Below are positions 1 to 12,291 of a stretch of 64,000 bases of DNA, piece after piece; within the stretch, counting starts at the first letter, position 1, and every line of letters begins with the position of its first letter. Location: NCBI RefSeq assembly GCF_013778305.1, contig NZ_JACEIC010000004.1:214544-278543 (forward strand), given 5' to 3'. The notes under the pieces are model-generated. The model worked only from the letters and a program-made list of their open reading frames with translations. It did no database searches and was not told the origin of the DNA. Origin of the DNA: Nocardioides agri. Lineage in GTDB: Bacteria > Actinomycetota > Actinomycetes > Propionibacteriales > Nocardioidaceae. Position numbers and translations under genes: made by a program.

Positions 1-404
1 ATCCGCGCGGCGAGACGGAAGAGCGCGTCGTCGTCGGCGAGCAGCCGCCCCCCGGCGACCAGACCCCGCGCCAGCACGACCCCGCCGACGATCGCCGCCG
101 ACGAGGAGCCGAGCCCGCGGGCGTGCGGCACGAGGTTCGCGCACGACAGCCGCAGCCCCGGCGGCCGGGCACCCATCAGGTCGAACGCCGCGTGCATCGA
201 GCGCACGACGAGGTGCGACTCGTCCCGGGGCACGTCCTCGGCCCCGGCGCCCGCGACCTCGACGACGAGGCCGCTCTCGACGACCTCCGCGGTGAGCTCG
301 TCGCGCAGCGACAGCGCCAGGCCGAGCGAGTCGAAGCCGGGGCCGAGGTTCGCGGACGTCGCGGGGACGGAGACCCGCACCGGGCCGTCGACGAAGGTGC
401 TCAT
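1..404 (-). CDS. thrB: homoserine kinase, N-terminal part (runs off the window)
   Basis: Catalyses ATP-dependent phosphorylation of L-homoserine, the step before threonine synthase. Reading from the ATG at 404, the protein starts with the substrate-binding stretch VPATSANLGPGFDSLGLAL near residues 13-31. The GHMP-kinase ATP loop PHARGLGSSSAA lies near residues 90-101. Only about 134 residues are present; the C-terminal half lies beyond position 1. The start overlaps the thrC stop by four bases (ATGA), so it is the distal member of a translationally coupled operon. The identity is clear from the GHMP motifs and operon position. Confidence 0.93.
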   Translation of the reverse strand, partial: MSTFVDGPVRVSVPATSANLGPGFDSLGLALSLRDELTAEVVESGLVVEVAGAGAEDVPRDESHLVVRSMHAAFDLMGARPPGLRLSCANLVPHARGLGSSSAAIVGGVVLARGLVAGGRLLADDDALFRLAAR

Positions 405-1504
405 GCCAGGCCGGCGGCCGCCGCCGCCGCGGACACGTCGGCGTCCACCACGGTGTCGACGATCGTGCCGCCACTCTCGGCGAAGCCCTCGAGCGCGGTC
501 GCGGTGTCCTTGAGGCCGTGACCGGTCACGGTGATCGCGACGGTGCTGCCGCGGTAGGACTCCCCGCCGGCGAGCTCCTGGAGCAGACCGGCGATCCCGG
601 CGGCCGAGGCCGGCTCGACGAAGACGCCGTCGCGGGCGGCGAGCTCGCGCTGCGCGGCGAGGATCTGCCCGTCGCTGACGGCCGCGAACCGGCCGCCGGA
701 CTCGTCGCGGGCGGCCTCGGCGAGCTTCCACGACGCCGGGTTGCCGATCCGGATCGCGGTCGCCCGGGTCTCCGGGTCGGGGAACGGCTCACCGGTCACG
801 AGCGGCGCCGCGCCCTCGGCCTGGAACCCGCGGATGACCGGCTTCCTGGTGGCCAGCCCCCAGTCGGCGTACTGGCTGTAGCCGAGCCAGTACGCCGAGA
901 TGTTGCCGGCGTTGCCGACCGGGAGCAGGTGGTAGTCGGGGGCGTCGCCGAGGAAGTCGACGATCTCGAACGCGGCAGTCTTCTGTCCCTCGAGGCGCAC
1001 CGGATTGACCGAGTTGACCAGCGCGACCGGGTAGTCCCAGGCCAGCCCCTTGGCGAGCGCGAGACAGTCGTCGAAGTTGCCGCGCACCATGATCACCTGG
1101 CCGCCGTGCATGATCGCCTGGGCCATCTTGCCGGCGGCGATCTTGCCCTCGGGCACGAGCACCAGCGGCTTGAGCCCGGCCTTCGCGGCGTACGCCGCCA
1201 TCGAGGCCGAGGTGTTGCCGGTCGACGCACAGACCACCGCCCGGGCGCCCTCGTGCTTCGCGACCGAGATGGCGGCCGCCATGCCCCGGTCCTTGAAGGA
1301 GCCGGTCGGGTTGTTGCCCTCGACCTTGAGCCAGACCTCGGCCCCGGTCAGCCCGGAGAGCCACTCGGAGAACACCAGCGGGGTGCCACCCTCGCGGAGC
1401 GTGACCGCGACCGTGCCCTCGGGGATCTGGAGGAGCGGGCGGTACTCGTCGATGACGCCCCGCCACTGCCGCGTCGGGGTGAACCCCCGCGGGTCGACGC
1501 TCAC
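401..1504 (-). CDS. thrC: threonine synthase
   Basis: PLP enzyme converting O-phosphohomoserine to threonine; 367 residues, normal for the short actinobacterial form. The PLP lysine lies in the motif NPTGSFKDRGMAAAI near residues 66-80, and a glycine-rich phosphate loop PVGNAGNISAYW follows near residue 195. The GTG start at 1504 overlaps the hom stop (GTGA), and its own stop overlaps the thrB start. The alanine-rich tail (residues about 355-367) is not a conserved part of the family. Confidence 0.95.
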   Translation of the reverse strand: MSVDPRGFTPTRQWRGVIDEYRPLLQIPEGTVAVTLREGGTPLVFSEWLSGLTGAEVWLKVEGNNPTGSFKDRGMAAAISVAKHEGARAVVCASTGNTSASMAAYAAKAGLKPLVLVPEGKIAAGKMAQAIMHGGQVIMVRGNFDDCLALAKGLAWDYPVALVNSVNPVRLEGQKTAAFEIVDFLGDAPDYHLLPVGNAGNISAYWLGYSQYADWGLATRKPVIRGFQAEGAAPLVTGEPFPDPETRATAIRIGNPASWKLAEAARDESGGRFAAVSDGQILAAQRELAARDGVFVEPASAAGIAGLLQELAGGESYRGSTVAITVTGHGLKDTATALEGFAESGGTIVDTVVDADVSAAAAAAGLA

Positions 1505-2796
1505 TCCGCCATCCCCTCGACGCGCATCACCGACGTGACCTCGCGGACGATCTCCATCCCCCGGAGCATCTCCACCGTGGCGGCGAGCTGCGCGTCGGTC
1601 GCCTCGTGGGAGACCACGACGAGCTGGGCGTCGGCGTCGCGTCCCTCCTGGCGCACGGTCTGGATCGAGACGCCGTGCTCGGCGAACGCCATGGCGACCG
1701 CGGCGAGCACGCCGGCGCGGTCGTCGACGTCGATCGCGACGTGGTAGCGGGTGACGGTCTCGCCCATCGGCAGCACCGTCCGGTCGGCGTACGCCGACTC
1801 GCCCGCGCCCCGGGTCCCGACCCGGTGGTTGCGGGCGACCGTCACCAGGTCGCCGAGGACGGCCGACGCGGTGGGCGCGCCACCCGCGCCGGGGCCGTAG
1901 AACATCAGCTGCCCGGCGGCCTCGGACTCGACGAAGACCGCGTTGTAGGCCTCGCGCACCGAGGCGAGCGGGTGGGTGGCGGGGATCATCGCCGGGTGCA
2001 CCCGGACGGCGACGGCGTCGTCCTTGAGCTCGCAGATCGCCAGCAGCTTGACCACGCTGCCCATCTCGCGGGCGGAGGCGACGTCGGCGGCGGTGACCTC
2101 CGAGATGCCCTCGCGGTGCACGTCGGCGGCGGTGACCCGGGAGTGGAAGGCGAGCGACGCGAGGATCGCGGCCTTCGCGGCGGCGTCGAAGCCCTCGACG
2201 TCGGCGGTCGGGTCGGCCTCGGCGTACCCGAGCTCCTGGGCCTCCTCGAGCGCCTCGGCGAAGCCAGCGCCGGAGGTGTCCATCTTGTCGAGGATGAAGT
2301 TCGTGGTGCCGTTGACGATGCCGAGCACCCGGGTCACCCGGTCGCCGGCGAGCGACTCGCGCAGCGGCCGGACGATCGGGATGGCGCCGGCGACGGCGGC
2401 CTCGAAGTAGAGGTCGCGGCCGTGCTTCTCGGCCGCCTCGAACAGGGTGGCGCCGTCCTCGGCGAGCAGCGCCTTGTTGGCGGTCACGACCGACTTGCCG
2501 GCCTCGAGGGCGGCCAGGATCAGGGAGCGGGCCGGCTCGATGCCGCCGATGACCTCGATGACGAGGTCGACGTCGTCGCGCGTGACGAGGCCGGTCGCGT
2601 CGGTGGTGAGCAGCCCCTCGGGGACCTCGACCTCGCGCGGCGCGTCGAGCCGTCGGACGGCGACGCCGGCCAGCTCGACCGGCGCGCCCACCCGGGCCGC
2701 GAGGTCACCGGCCTGCTCGTCGAGCAGTCGCACCACCTGGGACCCGACCGAGCCGCACCCCAGCACCGCCACCTTGAGCGGCTTGTCGCTCTCCAC
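1501..2796 (-). CDS. hom: homoserine dehydrogenase
   Basis: Reduces aspartate semialdehyde to homoserine at the branch between lysine and threonine/methionine synthesis. The 431-residue protein has an N-terminal NAD(P)-binding Rossmann motif VAVLGCGSVGSQVVRLL (residues 9-25). A catalytic domain with the IVNGTTNFIL signature follows near residues 160-170. A C-terminal ACT domain (about 350-425, HVAIDVDDRAGVLAAVA) is the usual site of threonine feedback inhibition. The GTG start at 2796 shares one base with the lysA stop. Confidence 0.95.
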   Translation of the reverse strand: MESDKPLKVAVLGCGSVGSQVVRLLDEQAGDLAARVGAPVELAGVAVRRLDAPREVEVPEGLLTTDATGLVTRDDVDLVIEVIGGIEPARSLILAALEAGKSVVTANKALLAEDGATLFEAAEKHGRDLYFEAAVAGAIPIVRPLRESLAGDRVTRVLGIVNGTTNFILDKMDTSGAGFAEALEEAQELGYAEADPTADVEGFDAAAKAAILASLAFHSRVTAADVHREGISEVTAADVASAREMGSVVKLLAICELKDDAVAVRVHPAMIPATHPLASVREAYNAVFVESEAAGQLMFYGPGAGGAPTASAVLGDLVTVARNHRVGTRGAGESAYADRTVLPMGETVTRYHVAIDVDDRAGVLAAVAMAFAEHGVSIQTVRQEGRDADAQLVVVSHEATDAQLAATVEMLRGMEIVREVTSVMRVEGMAE

Positions 2797-4190
2797 TACT
2801 GATCACCCATGTCCGTCGCCAACAGGTCGTCCTCAGTCTCCCGTCGGACGACGACGCGCGCGACCCCGTCCCGCACAGCGACCACCGGCGGCCGCAGGGC
2901 GTGGTTGTAGTTGGAGGCCATCGACCGGCAGTAGGCGCCGGTGCCGGGCACCGCCACGAGGTCGCCGGGCCGGACGTCGCCGGGCAGGAACTCGTCCTTG
3001 ACCACGATGTCGCCGGCCTCGCAGTGCTTGCCGACCACCCTCGACAGCACCGGCGGCGCGGCCGAGGCGCGCGAGGCGAGCGTGGCGGAGTAGTCGGCGT
3101 CGTAGAGCGCGGTGCGGATGTTGTCGCTCATCCCGCCGTCGACGCTGACGTAGGTGCGCACCGCTCCCCCGTCGAGCTGCACCTCCTTGACCGTGCCGAC
3201 CGTGTAGACGGTGCACATCGCGGGGCCGACGATCGCGCGGCCGGGCTCGATCGAGAGCCGCGGCTCGGGGATGCCCAGCGCCCGGCACTCGTGCTCGACG
3301 ATCTTGCTCATCTCGGTCGCGAGCTGCGCGGGGTCGGCCGGGTCGTCCTGGGTCGTGTACGCGATCCCGAAGCCGCCGCCGAGGTCCATCTCGGGCAGCG
3401 TCACGCCGAGCTCGTCGGAGATCCGGGCGTGCAGGGCGAGCACCCGCCGGGCCGCGACCTCGAAGCCGGACGAGTCGAAGATCTGGCTGCCGATGTGGGA
3501 GTGCAGGCCGAGCAGCTCGAGGTTCGGGGCGGCGAGCACCCGGCGTACGGCCTCGAAGGCCTGGCCGTTGGTGATCGAGAAGCCGAACTTCTGGTCCTCG
3601 TGCGCGGTGGCGATGTACTCGTGCGTGTGCGCCTCGACGCCGGCGGTGACGCGGACCATCACCCGCGCGGCCAGGCCCTCGCCCGCGATCGACGCGAGCC
3701 GCTCGATCTCGTCGAACGAGTCGACGATGATCCGGCCGACGCCGACCGAGACGGCGCGGCGGAGCTCCATGAGGCTCTTGTTGTTGCCGTGGTAGCCGAT
3801 CCGGGCCGGGTCGAAGCCGGCCCGCAGCGCGACCGTGAGCTCGCCGTTGGAGCAGACGTCGAGGTTGAGCCCCTCCTCCTGCACCCACCCGGCGACCGCG
3901 GTGCAGAGGAACGCCTTGCCGGCGTAGAAGACGTCGTACGCCGCGAACGCGTCGCGGAAGGCACGAGCCCGCGAGCGGAAGTCGGCCTCGTCGAGCACGT
4001 AGGCGGGCGTGTTGACGTTCGCGACCAGGTCGGGCAGCGACAGCCCGCCGACGTGCAGCTCGCCGTCGACCTTCTGCGCGGTCTGCGACCACAGGTGCGG
4101 GACCAGCGCGTTGGGGTCCGCGGGCTCGCGCAGCCACGCCGGGCCGCGCAGCGCTCCGGGCGCGTGCGCCCAGCCTGCCTCGTGGGACAT
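2796..4190 (-). CDS. lysA: diaminopimelate decarboxylase
   Basis: PLP-dependent alanine-racemase-fold enzyme making lysine from meso-diaminopimelate. The cofactor lysine lies in VFYAGKAFLC near residue 92. The glycine-rich phosphate-binding motif DLGGGFGIAY is near 270, the HSHIGSQIF motif near 230, and the second-domain signature SIEPGRAIVG near 317. Its 464 residues match actinobacterial LysA. It follows argS with no gap and leads into hom. The argS-lysA-hom-thrC-thrB order is the one I recall for Mycobacterium. Confidence 0.95.
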   Translation of the reverse strand: MSHEAGWAHAPGALRGPAWLREPADPNALVPHLWSQTAQKVDGELHVGGLSLPDLVANVNTPAYVLDEADFRSRARAFRDAFAAYDVFYAGKAFLCTAVAGWVQEEGLNLDVCSNGELTVALRAGFDPARIGYHGNNKSLMELRRAVSVGVGRIIVDSFDEIERLASIAGEGLAARVMVRVTAGVEAHTHEYIATAHEDQKFGFSITNGQAFEAVRRVLAAPNLELLGLHSHIGSQIFDSSGFEVAARRVLALHARISDELGVTLPEMDLGGGFGIAYTTQDDPADPAQLATEMSKIVEHECRALGIPEPRLSIEPGRAIVGPAMCTVYTVGTVKEVQLDGGAVRTYVSVDGGMSDNIRTALYDADYSATLASRASAAPPVLSRVVGKHCEAGDIVVKDEFLPGDVRPGDLVAVPGTGAYCRSMASNYNHALRPPVVAVRDGVARVVVRRETEDDLLATDMGDQ

Positions 4191-5858
4191 CTACATCCGC
4201 TCCGGTGCGCTCACGCCGAGCAGGTCGAGACCGTTGGCGAGCACGGTCCGGGCGGCGGCGACCAGGACCAGGCGGGCCTCGTTGACCGGGGCGACCGGCT
4301 CGTCACCCTGCGGGAGCATGCGGCACTCCCGGGTGTCGTACCAGCGGTTGAACGTCGAGGTCATGTCCTCGAGGTAGCGGGCGACCCGGTGCGGGTGGCG
4401 GAGCTCGGCGGCCGCGGCCACGACCCGGGGGAACTCGGCCAGCGAGCGCAGCAGCTCGCCCTCGCGCTCGTGGGAGAGGAGCGACGGGTCGAACTCCTCG
4501 GGCAGCGACATGCCGAGCTCGGCGGCGTTCTCCATCATCCGGCAGCAGCGGGCGTGGCCGTACTGCACGTAGTAGACGGGGTTGTCGTTGGAGGCCTTGG
4601 TGATCTCGGCGACGTCGAGCACGAGCGGCGAGTCGGCGGGGTAGCGCGCCAGCGAGTAGCGCAGCGCGTCCGTGCCGATCTCGTCGACCAGCTCCTCCAG
4701 CGAGACGATCTCGCCGGACCGCTTCGACAGCCGGACCTCCTCGCCGTCGCGCATGATCTTCACGAGCTGCCCGATCAGCACCTCGATGTTGCGGTCGGGG
4801 TCGTCGCCCGCGCAGGCCGCCATGGCCCGCAGCCGGCCGACGTACCCGTGGTGGTCCGCGCCGAGCAGGTAGATGCACCGGTCGAAGCCGCGCTCGCGCT
4901 TGTTGACGTAGTAGGCGGTGTCGCTCGCGAAGTAGGTGAGCTCGCCGTTGGACCGGATCAGCACCCGGTCCTTGTCGTCGCCGAAGTCGGTGGTGCGCAT
5001 CCAGAGCGCGCCGTCGGCGTCGAAGAGGTGGCCCTGCCCGCGCAGCTTCTCGAGGCCGGTGACCACGTCGTTGCTGTCGTGGAGGCTGCGCTCGGAGAAC
5101 CACACGTCGAAGTGGGTGTTGAACCGGTCCAGCTGCTCCTGCTGGTGGCGAAGCTGCAGCTCGTAGCCCTTCTCGCGGAACGCGACCAGCCGCTCCTCGG
5201 GCGGGAGCTCGACGATGGCGGGGTCCGCCTCGACGATCTCCCGGGCCAGGTCGGCGATGTAGGCGCCGTGGTAGCCGTCCTCGGGGGTCGGCCGCCCCAG
5301 CGCGGCCGCCTCGAGCGAGGCGCCGAAGAGGTTCATCTGGTTGCCGCGGTCGTTGATGTAGAACTCCCGCGTCACCTCGGCGCCCGCTGCCGCGAGCACC
5401 CGGCCGATCGCGTCGCCGACGACCGCCCAGCGGGTGTGGCCGAGGTGCAGGGGTCCGGTGGGGTTCGCGGAGATGAACTCGACGTTGATCCGCTCGCCCT
5501 GGAGGACCGCCGTGCGACCGTACGACGCACCCTCCTCGACGATCTGCGCCGCGACGACGCCCTGCGCCTCCGCGGAGACCGAGATGTTGAGGAAGCCGGG
5601 TCCGGCGATGTCGACCGCCTCGACCCCGTCGACCCGGAGCAGGCTCGCCTGGACGAGCTCGGCGAAGGCGCGCGGGTTCATGCCGGCCTTCTTGGCCAGC
5701 TGGAGGGCGACGTTGGTCGCGTAGTCGCCGTGCTCCTTGGATCGCGGACGCTCCACCGTCACGGTCGCGGGCACACCGTCCGGAAGGGTGATCGCACCCT
5801 CGCTGGACAGGCCCGTCAGGACGTCGACGATCGCGGTGGAGAGCTGCTCGGGAGTCAC
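4191..5858 (-). CDS. argS: arginyl-tRNA synthetase
   Basis: Class I aminoacyl-tRNA synthetase charging tRNA-Arg. An N-terminal Arg-tRNA-synthetase domain (residues 1-90) precedes the HIGH-type motif NPTGPLHLGHTRWAVVGD near residue 131. A KMSKS-like VRLSKRSGEIVSL lies near residue 375. The C-terminal anticodon-binding DALR domain spans about 430-555, giving the usual 555 residues. GTG at 5858 is the first gene of the threonine/lysine operon. A tRNA-Arg gene lies 150 bp upstream on the other strand, so enzyme and substrate are divergently arranged. Confidence 0.95.
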   Translation of the reverse strand: MTPEQLSTAIVDVLTGLSSEGAITLPDGVPATVTVERPRSKEHGDYATNVALQLAKKAGMNPRAFAELVQASLLRVDGVEAVDIAGPGFLNISVSAEAQGVVAAQIVEEGASYGRTAVLQGERINVEFISANPTGPLHLGHTRWAVVGDAIGRVLAAAGAEVTREFYINDRGNQMNLFGASLEAAALGRPTPEDGYHGAYIADLAREIVEADPAIVELPPEERLVAFREKGYELQLRHQQEQLDRFNTHFDVWFSERSLHDSNDVVTGLEKLRGQGHLFDADGALWMRTTDFGDDKDRVLIRSNGELTYFASDTAYYVNKRERGFDRCIYLLGADHHGYVGRLRAMAACAGDDPDRNIEVLIGQLVKIMRDGEEVRLSKRSGEIVSLEELVDEIGTDALRYSLARYPADSPLVLDVAEITKASNDNPVYYVQYGHARCCRMMENAAELGMSLPEEFDPSLLSHEREGELLRSLAEFPRVVAAAAELRHPHRVARYLEDMTSTFNRWYDTRECRMLPQGDEPVAPVNEARLVLVAAARTVLANGLDLLGVSAPERM

Positions 5859-5937
5859 CGACCCAGGGTATCGGCGCGGGCTCTCCCGCTTCGCATCGAT
5901 ATCCGCCGTGGGACGCCGCCGAGGAGCCGAGACCCGA

Positions 5938-5968
5938 TTGCGCGCCCGCCGCCGCGCGCCTGTAAGGT
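5938..5968 (+). promoter_or_regulatory. probable tRNA-Arg promoter
   Basis: TTGCGC at 5938-5943 and TAAGGT at 5963-5968, separated by 19 bp, resemble -35 and -10 boxes. They would start a short precursor about 35 bases before the mature tRNA. The spacing is slightly long, so this is tentative. Confidence 0.35.
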
Positions 5969-6009
5969 CTGACGCGCAGTCTGCGGTGGCTCCACACCGC
6001 AGACGGCAT

Positions 6010-6082
6010 GCCTCCGTAGCTCAGGGGATAGAGCACTGGTTTCCGGTACCAGGTGCCGCAGGTTCGAATCCTGCCGGAGGCG
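6010..6082 (+). tRNA. tRNA-Arg(CCG)
   Basis: A complete 73-nt cloverleaf. The acceptor stem is GCCTCCG with CGGAGGC (6010-6016 / 6075-6081). The D arm has GCTC/GAGC. The anticodon stem is CTGGT/ACCAG around the loop TTCCGGT, giving anticodon CCG at 6043-6045. The T arm is GCAGG-TTCGAAT-CCTGC. The discriminator is G and the 3' CCA is not encoded. It decodes CGG, a common codon in such GC-rich genomes. Confidence 0.97.
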
Positions 6083-6115
6083 CCCAGCACCCAGCACGAC
6101 CGCCCGCCGGGGTCT

Positions 6116-6790
6116 TCAGCAGCGGCCGAGCATGTCCTCGAGAGCGGCCACCTCGCTCGGGTCCACGGCGAGCGACCACGCCGACTTCACCGCGATCCAG
6201 CGGGTCGCGTAGGCGCACTGGTACGCCGCGCGGGGGCGCCAGGCCGCCGGGTCGTCGTCGGACTTGGCGGCGTTCGTCGGCCCGTCGACCGCGAGCAGCC
6301 CGGGCAGGTCGTTGGCGAAGGACCGGCGGCGCGCCGCCGACCAGCCCGCCGCCCCGGACCGCCACGCCTCGGCGAGCGGGACGACGTGGTCGATCTGGAC
6401 GGCCTGCGCCTGGCCGGGGTCCTTGAGGTCGTCGAGGGCGAGATCGCGCCCGGTGTAGGGGTCGAGCCACTCCCCCGCCAGCACGTCGTGGCCGCACCCG
6501 CCCTGCTGCGCCACCGTCGTCGACCCCGTCACGGCGTCGCGCAGCAGCACGTCGTCGCGCTGGTTGCAGCCGTTGCCGTCGGTGTCGGCCCACGGCGTGC
6601 CGAAGGCGTCGCGGTCGTACGACGGTCCGCCCCACGCCCGTGGGGCGCGGGGCAGGTCGTCGAGCAGGCGGGTCGCGCGCACCGCCGAGAGTGTCGGCGC
6701 AGGAGCCACCGGGTCCGGCTCGGCCGGGGCCTCGAGGGTCGAGCACCCCGCGAGCAGGAGCAGCCCGGCGAGCCCGGCGTGCCTCAGCAC
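6116..6790 (-). CDS. secreted HNH-nuclease-like lipoprotein (DUF1524/GmrSD C-terminal type)
   Basis: 224 residues with a lipoprotein signal peptide ending in LLLLAGCST (Cys at about residue 15) and then a Pro/Ala-rich linker. The body carries an HNH-like core: IDHVVPLAEAW near residue 132, an asparagine-containing FANDLPGLLAVDGPTNAAKS stretch near 158, and a final WRPR..YQCAYATRWIAVK segment. This is the pattern of extracellular DUF1524/HNH proteins common in actinobacteria. It probably cuts nucleic acid at the cell surface, but no activity can be proved here. It overlaps the start of the LCP gene by 7 bp and is last in a three-gene operon. Confidence 0.8.
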   Translation of the reverse strand: MLRHAGLAGLLLLAGCSTLEAPAEPDPVAPAPTLSAVRATRLLDDLPRAPRAWGGPSYDRDAFGTPWADTDGNGCNQRDDVLLRDAVTGSTTVAQQGGCGHDVLAGEWLDPYTGRDLALDDLKDPGQAQAVQIDHVVPLAEAWRSGAAGWSAARRRSFANDLPGLLAVDGPTNAAKSDDDPAAWRPRAAYQCAYATRWIAVKSAWSLAVDPSEVAALEDMLGRC

Positions 6791-7695
6791 CGGGAGATGA
6801 CGGCGTCCTTGCGCGCGTCGTCGCCGAGACGCCGCGCCTGGTCGACGTACGGGAGCACGACGCTGGCTCCGTTGACGTTGCCGATGCCGCCCTGCACCAC
6901 GCAGCCCGTGATCCTCCCCGGCCGCACCTGCGCGACCGCCTGCGCGAGCCGGTAGAGCTCGGCCGGTGACAGGTCGGTGTGCATGTGGGCCATCACCGAC
7001 AGCACGCCGCGCTCGATGAAGCCGGGCCGGTCGGCCTTCGCCCGCACCGTGGCCTGGATGCCGCGCAGCACCCGCTGCTGGTTGGCGGAGCGGTCGAAGT
7101 CGCCCCGGAGGAGGTTGTGCCGGATGCGGGCGAAGACCAGGGAGTCGTAGCCACCGAGGTGCAGCCGGCCCGCCTTGAAGCCCTTCGGCTTGAGGAACTC
7201 GTCGTTGAACGCGATCGGGTTGACGACGTCGATCCCGCCGATGTCGGTGATCATCGCCTGGAAGAACTTGAACCGCGTGATGAAGACGTAGTCGGGCTGG
7301 ATGCCGACGAGGTTGCCGACCGCCCGGCCCAGGAGCTGCGGACCGCCGTAGTAGAGGGCGGCGTTGATCTTGTCGTGGCCGTGCCCGGGGATGTCGACCC
7401 AGGAGTCCCGCGGGACGCCGATCGAGGTCGCCGCGCCGGTCGCCGTGTTCATGCCGATCAGCTGGAGGGCGTCGCCCCGGGTCCGGGTCATGTCCTCGCC
7501 GGGCCGCGCGTCGGAGCCGACCGCGAGGATCCAGACCACCTCGGGCGAGAGGTCGACACCCTCGGCGCGCTCGATCCGCACCAGCTCCGCCTCGGTGCTC
7601 TTCACCGCGGAGTCCGGCACGACGAGCGCGGCGACCGCGAGCACGGCCGCGATCGCGATGGCGCGCATCGCGCGTGGGTAGCGCCGGGTCATCAC
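6784..7695 (-). CDS. LytR-CpsA-Psr (LCP) family cell-wall polymer transferase
   Basis: 303 residues: a short N-terminal segment, one membrane helix (about residues 9-27), then an extracellular LCP domain. Family features are visible in order: VGSDARPGEDMTRTRGDALQL near residue 58, the IGVPRDSWVDIPGHGHDKIN segment near 92, and FARIRHNLLRGDFDRSANQQ near 190. The arginines and aspartates of these stretches bind the polyprenyl-pyrophosphate donor in known members. LCP proteins attach glycopolymers such as teichoic acid or arabinogalactan to peptidoglycan. The start overlaps the upstream lipoprotein gene by ATGA. Confidence 0.9.
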   Translation of the reverse strand: MMTRRYPRAMRAIAIAAVLAVAALVVPDSAVKSTEAELVRIERAEGVDLSPEVVWILAVGSDARPGEDMTRTRGDALQLIGMNTATGAATSIGVPRDSWVDIPGHGHDKINAALYYGGPQLLGRAVGNLVGIQPDYVFITRFKFFQAMITDIGGIDVVNPIAFNDEFLKPKGFKAGRLHLGGYDSLVFARIRHNLLRGDFDRSANQQRVLRGIQATVRAKADRPGFIERGVLSVMAHMHTDLSPAELYRLAQAVAQVRPGRITGCVVQGGIGNVNGASVVLPYVDQARRLGDDARKDAVISRC

Positions 7696-8282
7696 ACCGT
7701 CCCCTTCGTCACGTCGTAGCCGAAGACCTGCCAGCCCTGGTCGCCCTCGGTGAGGTAGAGCCGCGCCGCGACCCTCATCTCCTGCGCCATCGACCCGGCC
7801 GTGGCGAACCTGAGCACGACGTGCGCCGTCACGCCCATCGGCCGCTGCCGCACCGCGAGCACGTCGAGACGCACCCGGCGGGTCTCGGCCTCGACCCCGT
7901 CGATCTTCGCCCCGATGTCGCTGTTGCTCATCAGGGCGGCGTCCCGCTCGGCCTGCCGGCGCGCGCCCGGGGTGAAGTGCGCCCAGGCCGCGGAGAAGTC
8001 CGTGCGCGGGTAGTCACCGAGGTACGCCGCGTCGACCCACTCGTCGACGACCGCCTGCACCTCGCTGGCGAGCGCGTCGCGCCGGGCGCGCGGGAGCCTT
8101 CCCTCGACGGCGCCGAAGCCGAGATCGGTCACGACGACCTCCTCGGGCACCTCGCTCGCCACCGCTGCCGGCTCCGGGCCGTCCCTGGTCTGCTCGTCGT
8201 CGCCGCTGCAGGCGGACGCGAGCAGGGTGAGGACGACCGCCGCGGCGATCGTGGACGCCGCCCGTCGGACTCGCTGGCTCAT
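7692..8282 (-). CDS. putative lipoprotein of unknown function
   Basis: 196 residues starting at the ATG at 8282, preceded by GGAG. The N-terminus is a lipoprotein signal peptide with the lipobox-like LLASAC (Cys at about 24). An acidic linker and a soluble alpha+beta domain resembling small NTF2-like or Mce-associated domains follow (VDEWVDAAYLGDYPRTDFSAAWAHF and a C-terminal WQVFGYDVTKG strand). It is the first gene of the operon with the LCP and HNH lipoprotein genes, so a cell-envelope role is likely. The specific function is not recognisable. Confidence 0.75.
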   Translation of the reverse strand: MSQRVRRAASTIAAAVVLTLLASACSGDDEQTRDGPEPAAVASEVPEEVVVTDLGFGAVEGRLPRARRDALASEVQAVVDEWVDAAYLGDYPRTDFSAAWAHFTPGARRQAERDAALMSNSDIGAKIDGVEAETRRVRLDVLAVRQRPMGVTAHVVLRFATAGSMAQEMRVAARLYLTEGDQGWQVFGYDVTKGTV

Positions 8283-8459
8283 ACTCCGAAACTCCCCGTT
8301 GCCGATGCCGATGAAGTCGAAGTCTGCAACGTCGGGCTGTGGCACTCGGCACACCACGCCGAAATGCCACCGGGTCGGTCGGCATCTGCTTCGGGTGGGG
8401 TCTAGCCTTGACGTCTGACACGCACACACGCGCACGTTCCGGAAGAGGCGAAGAACACC

Positions 8460-12200
<3,741 letters not shown>

Positions 12201-12205
12201 TCCGT

Positions 12206-12262
12206 CGAGTGACGCGAAGTGGCCCCGTCCGAGCGCGGATGAGGGCCACTTCGCGTCTCTCG
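12206..12262 (+). repeat. 20-bp inverted repeat, hairpin after kgd
   Basis: Arms 12206-12225 and 12243-12262 pair at 19 of 20 positions, including a perfect 15-bp core GACGCGAAGTGGCCC / GGGCCACTTCGCGTC, with a 17-nt loop. It lies between kgd and the DUF6104 gene. No T-run follows, so it may act as an attenuating or RNA-stabilising hairpin rather than a full terminator. Confidence 0.8.
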
Positions 12263-12291
12263 ACGACCACGACTCGCGCAGAGGAGGACTG

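Noticed and set aside
2901..5972. 1023-codon plus-strand open frame opposite lysA and argS
   Set aside because: It is antisense to two well-supported genes, with repetitive V/D/R/G composition and no domain.
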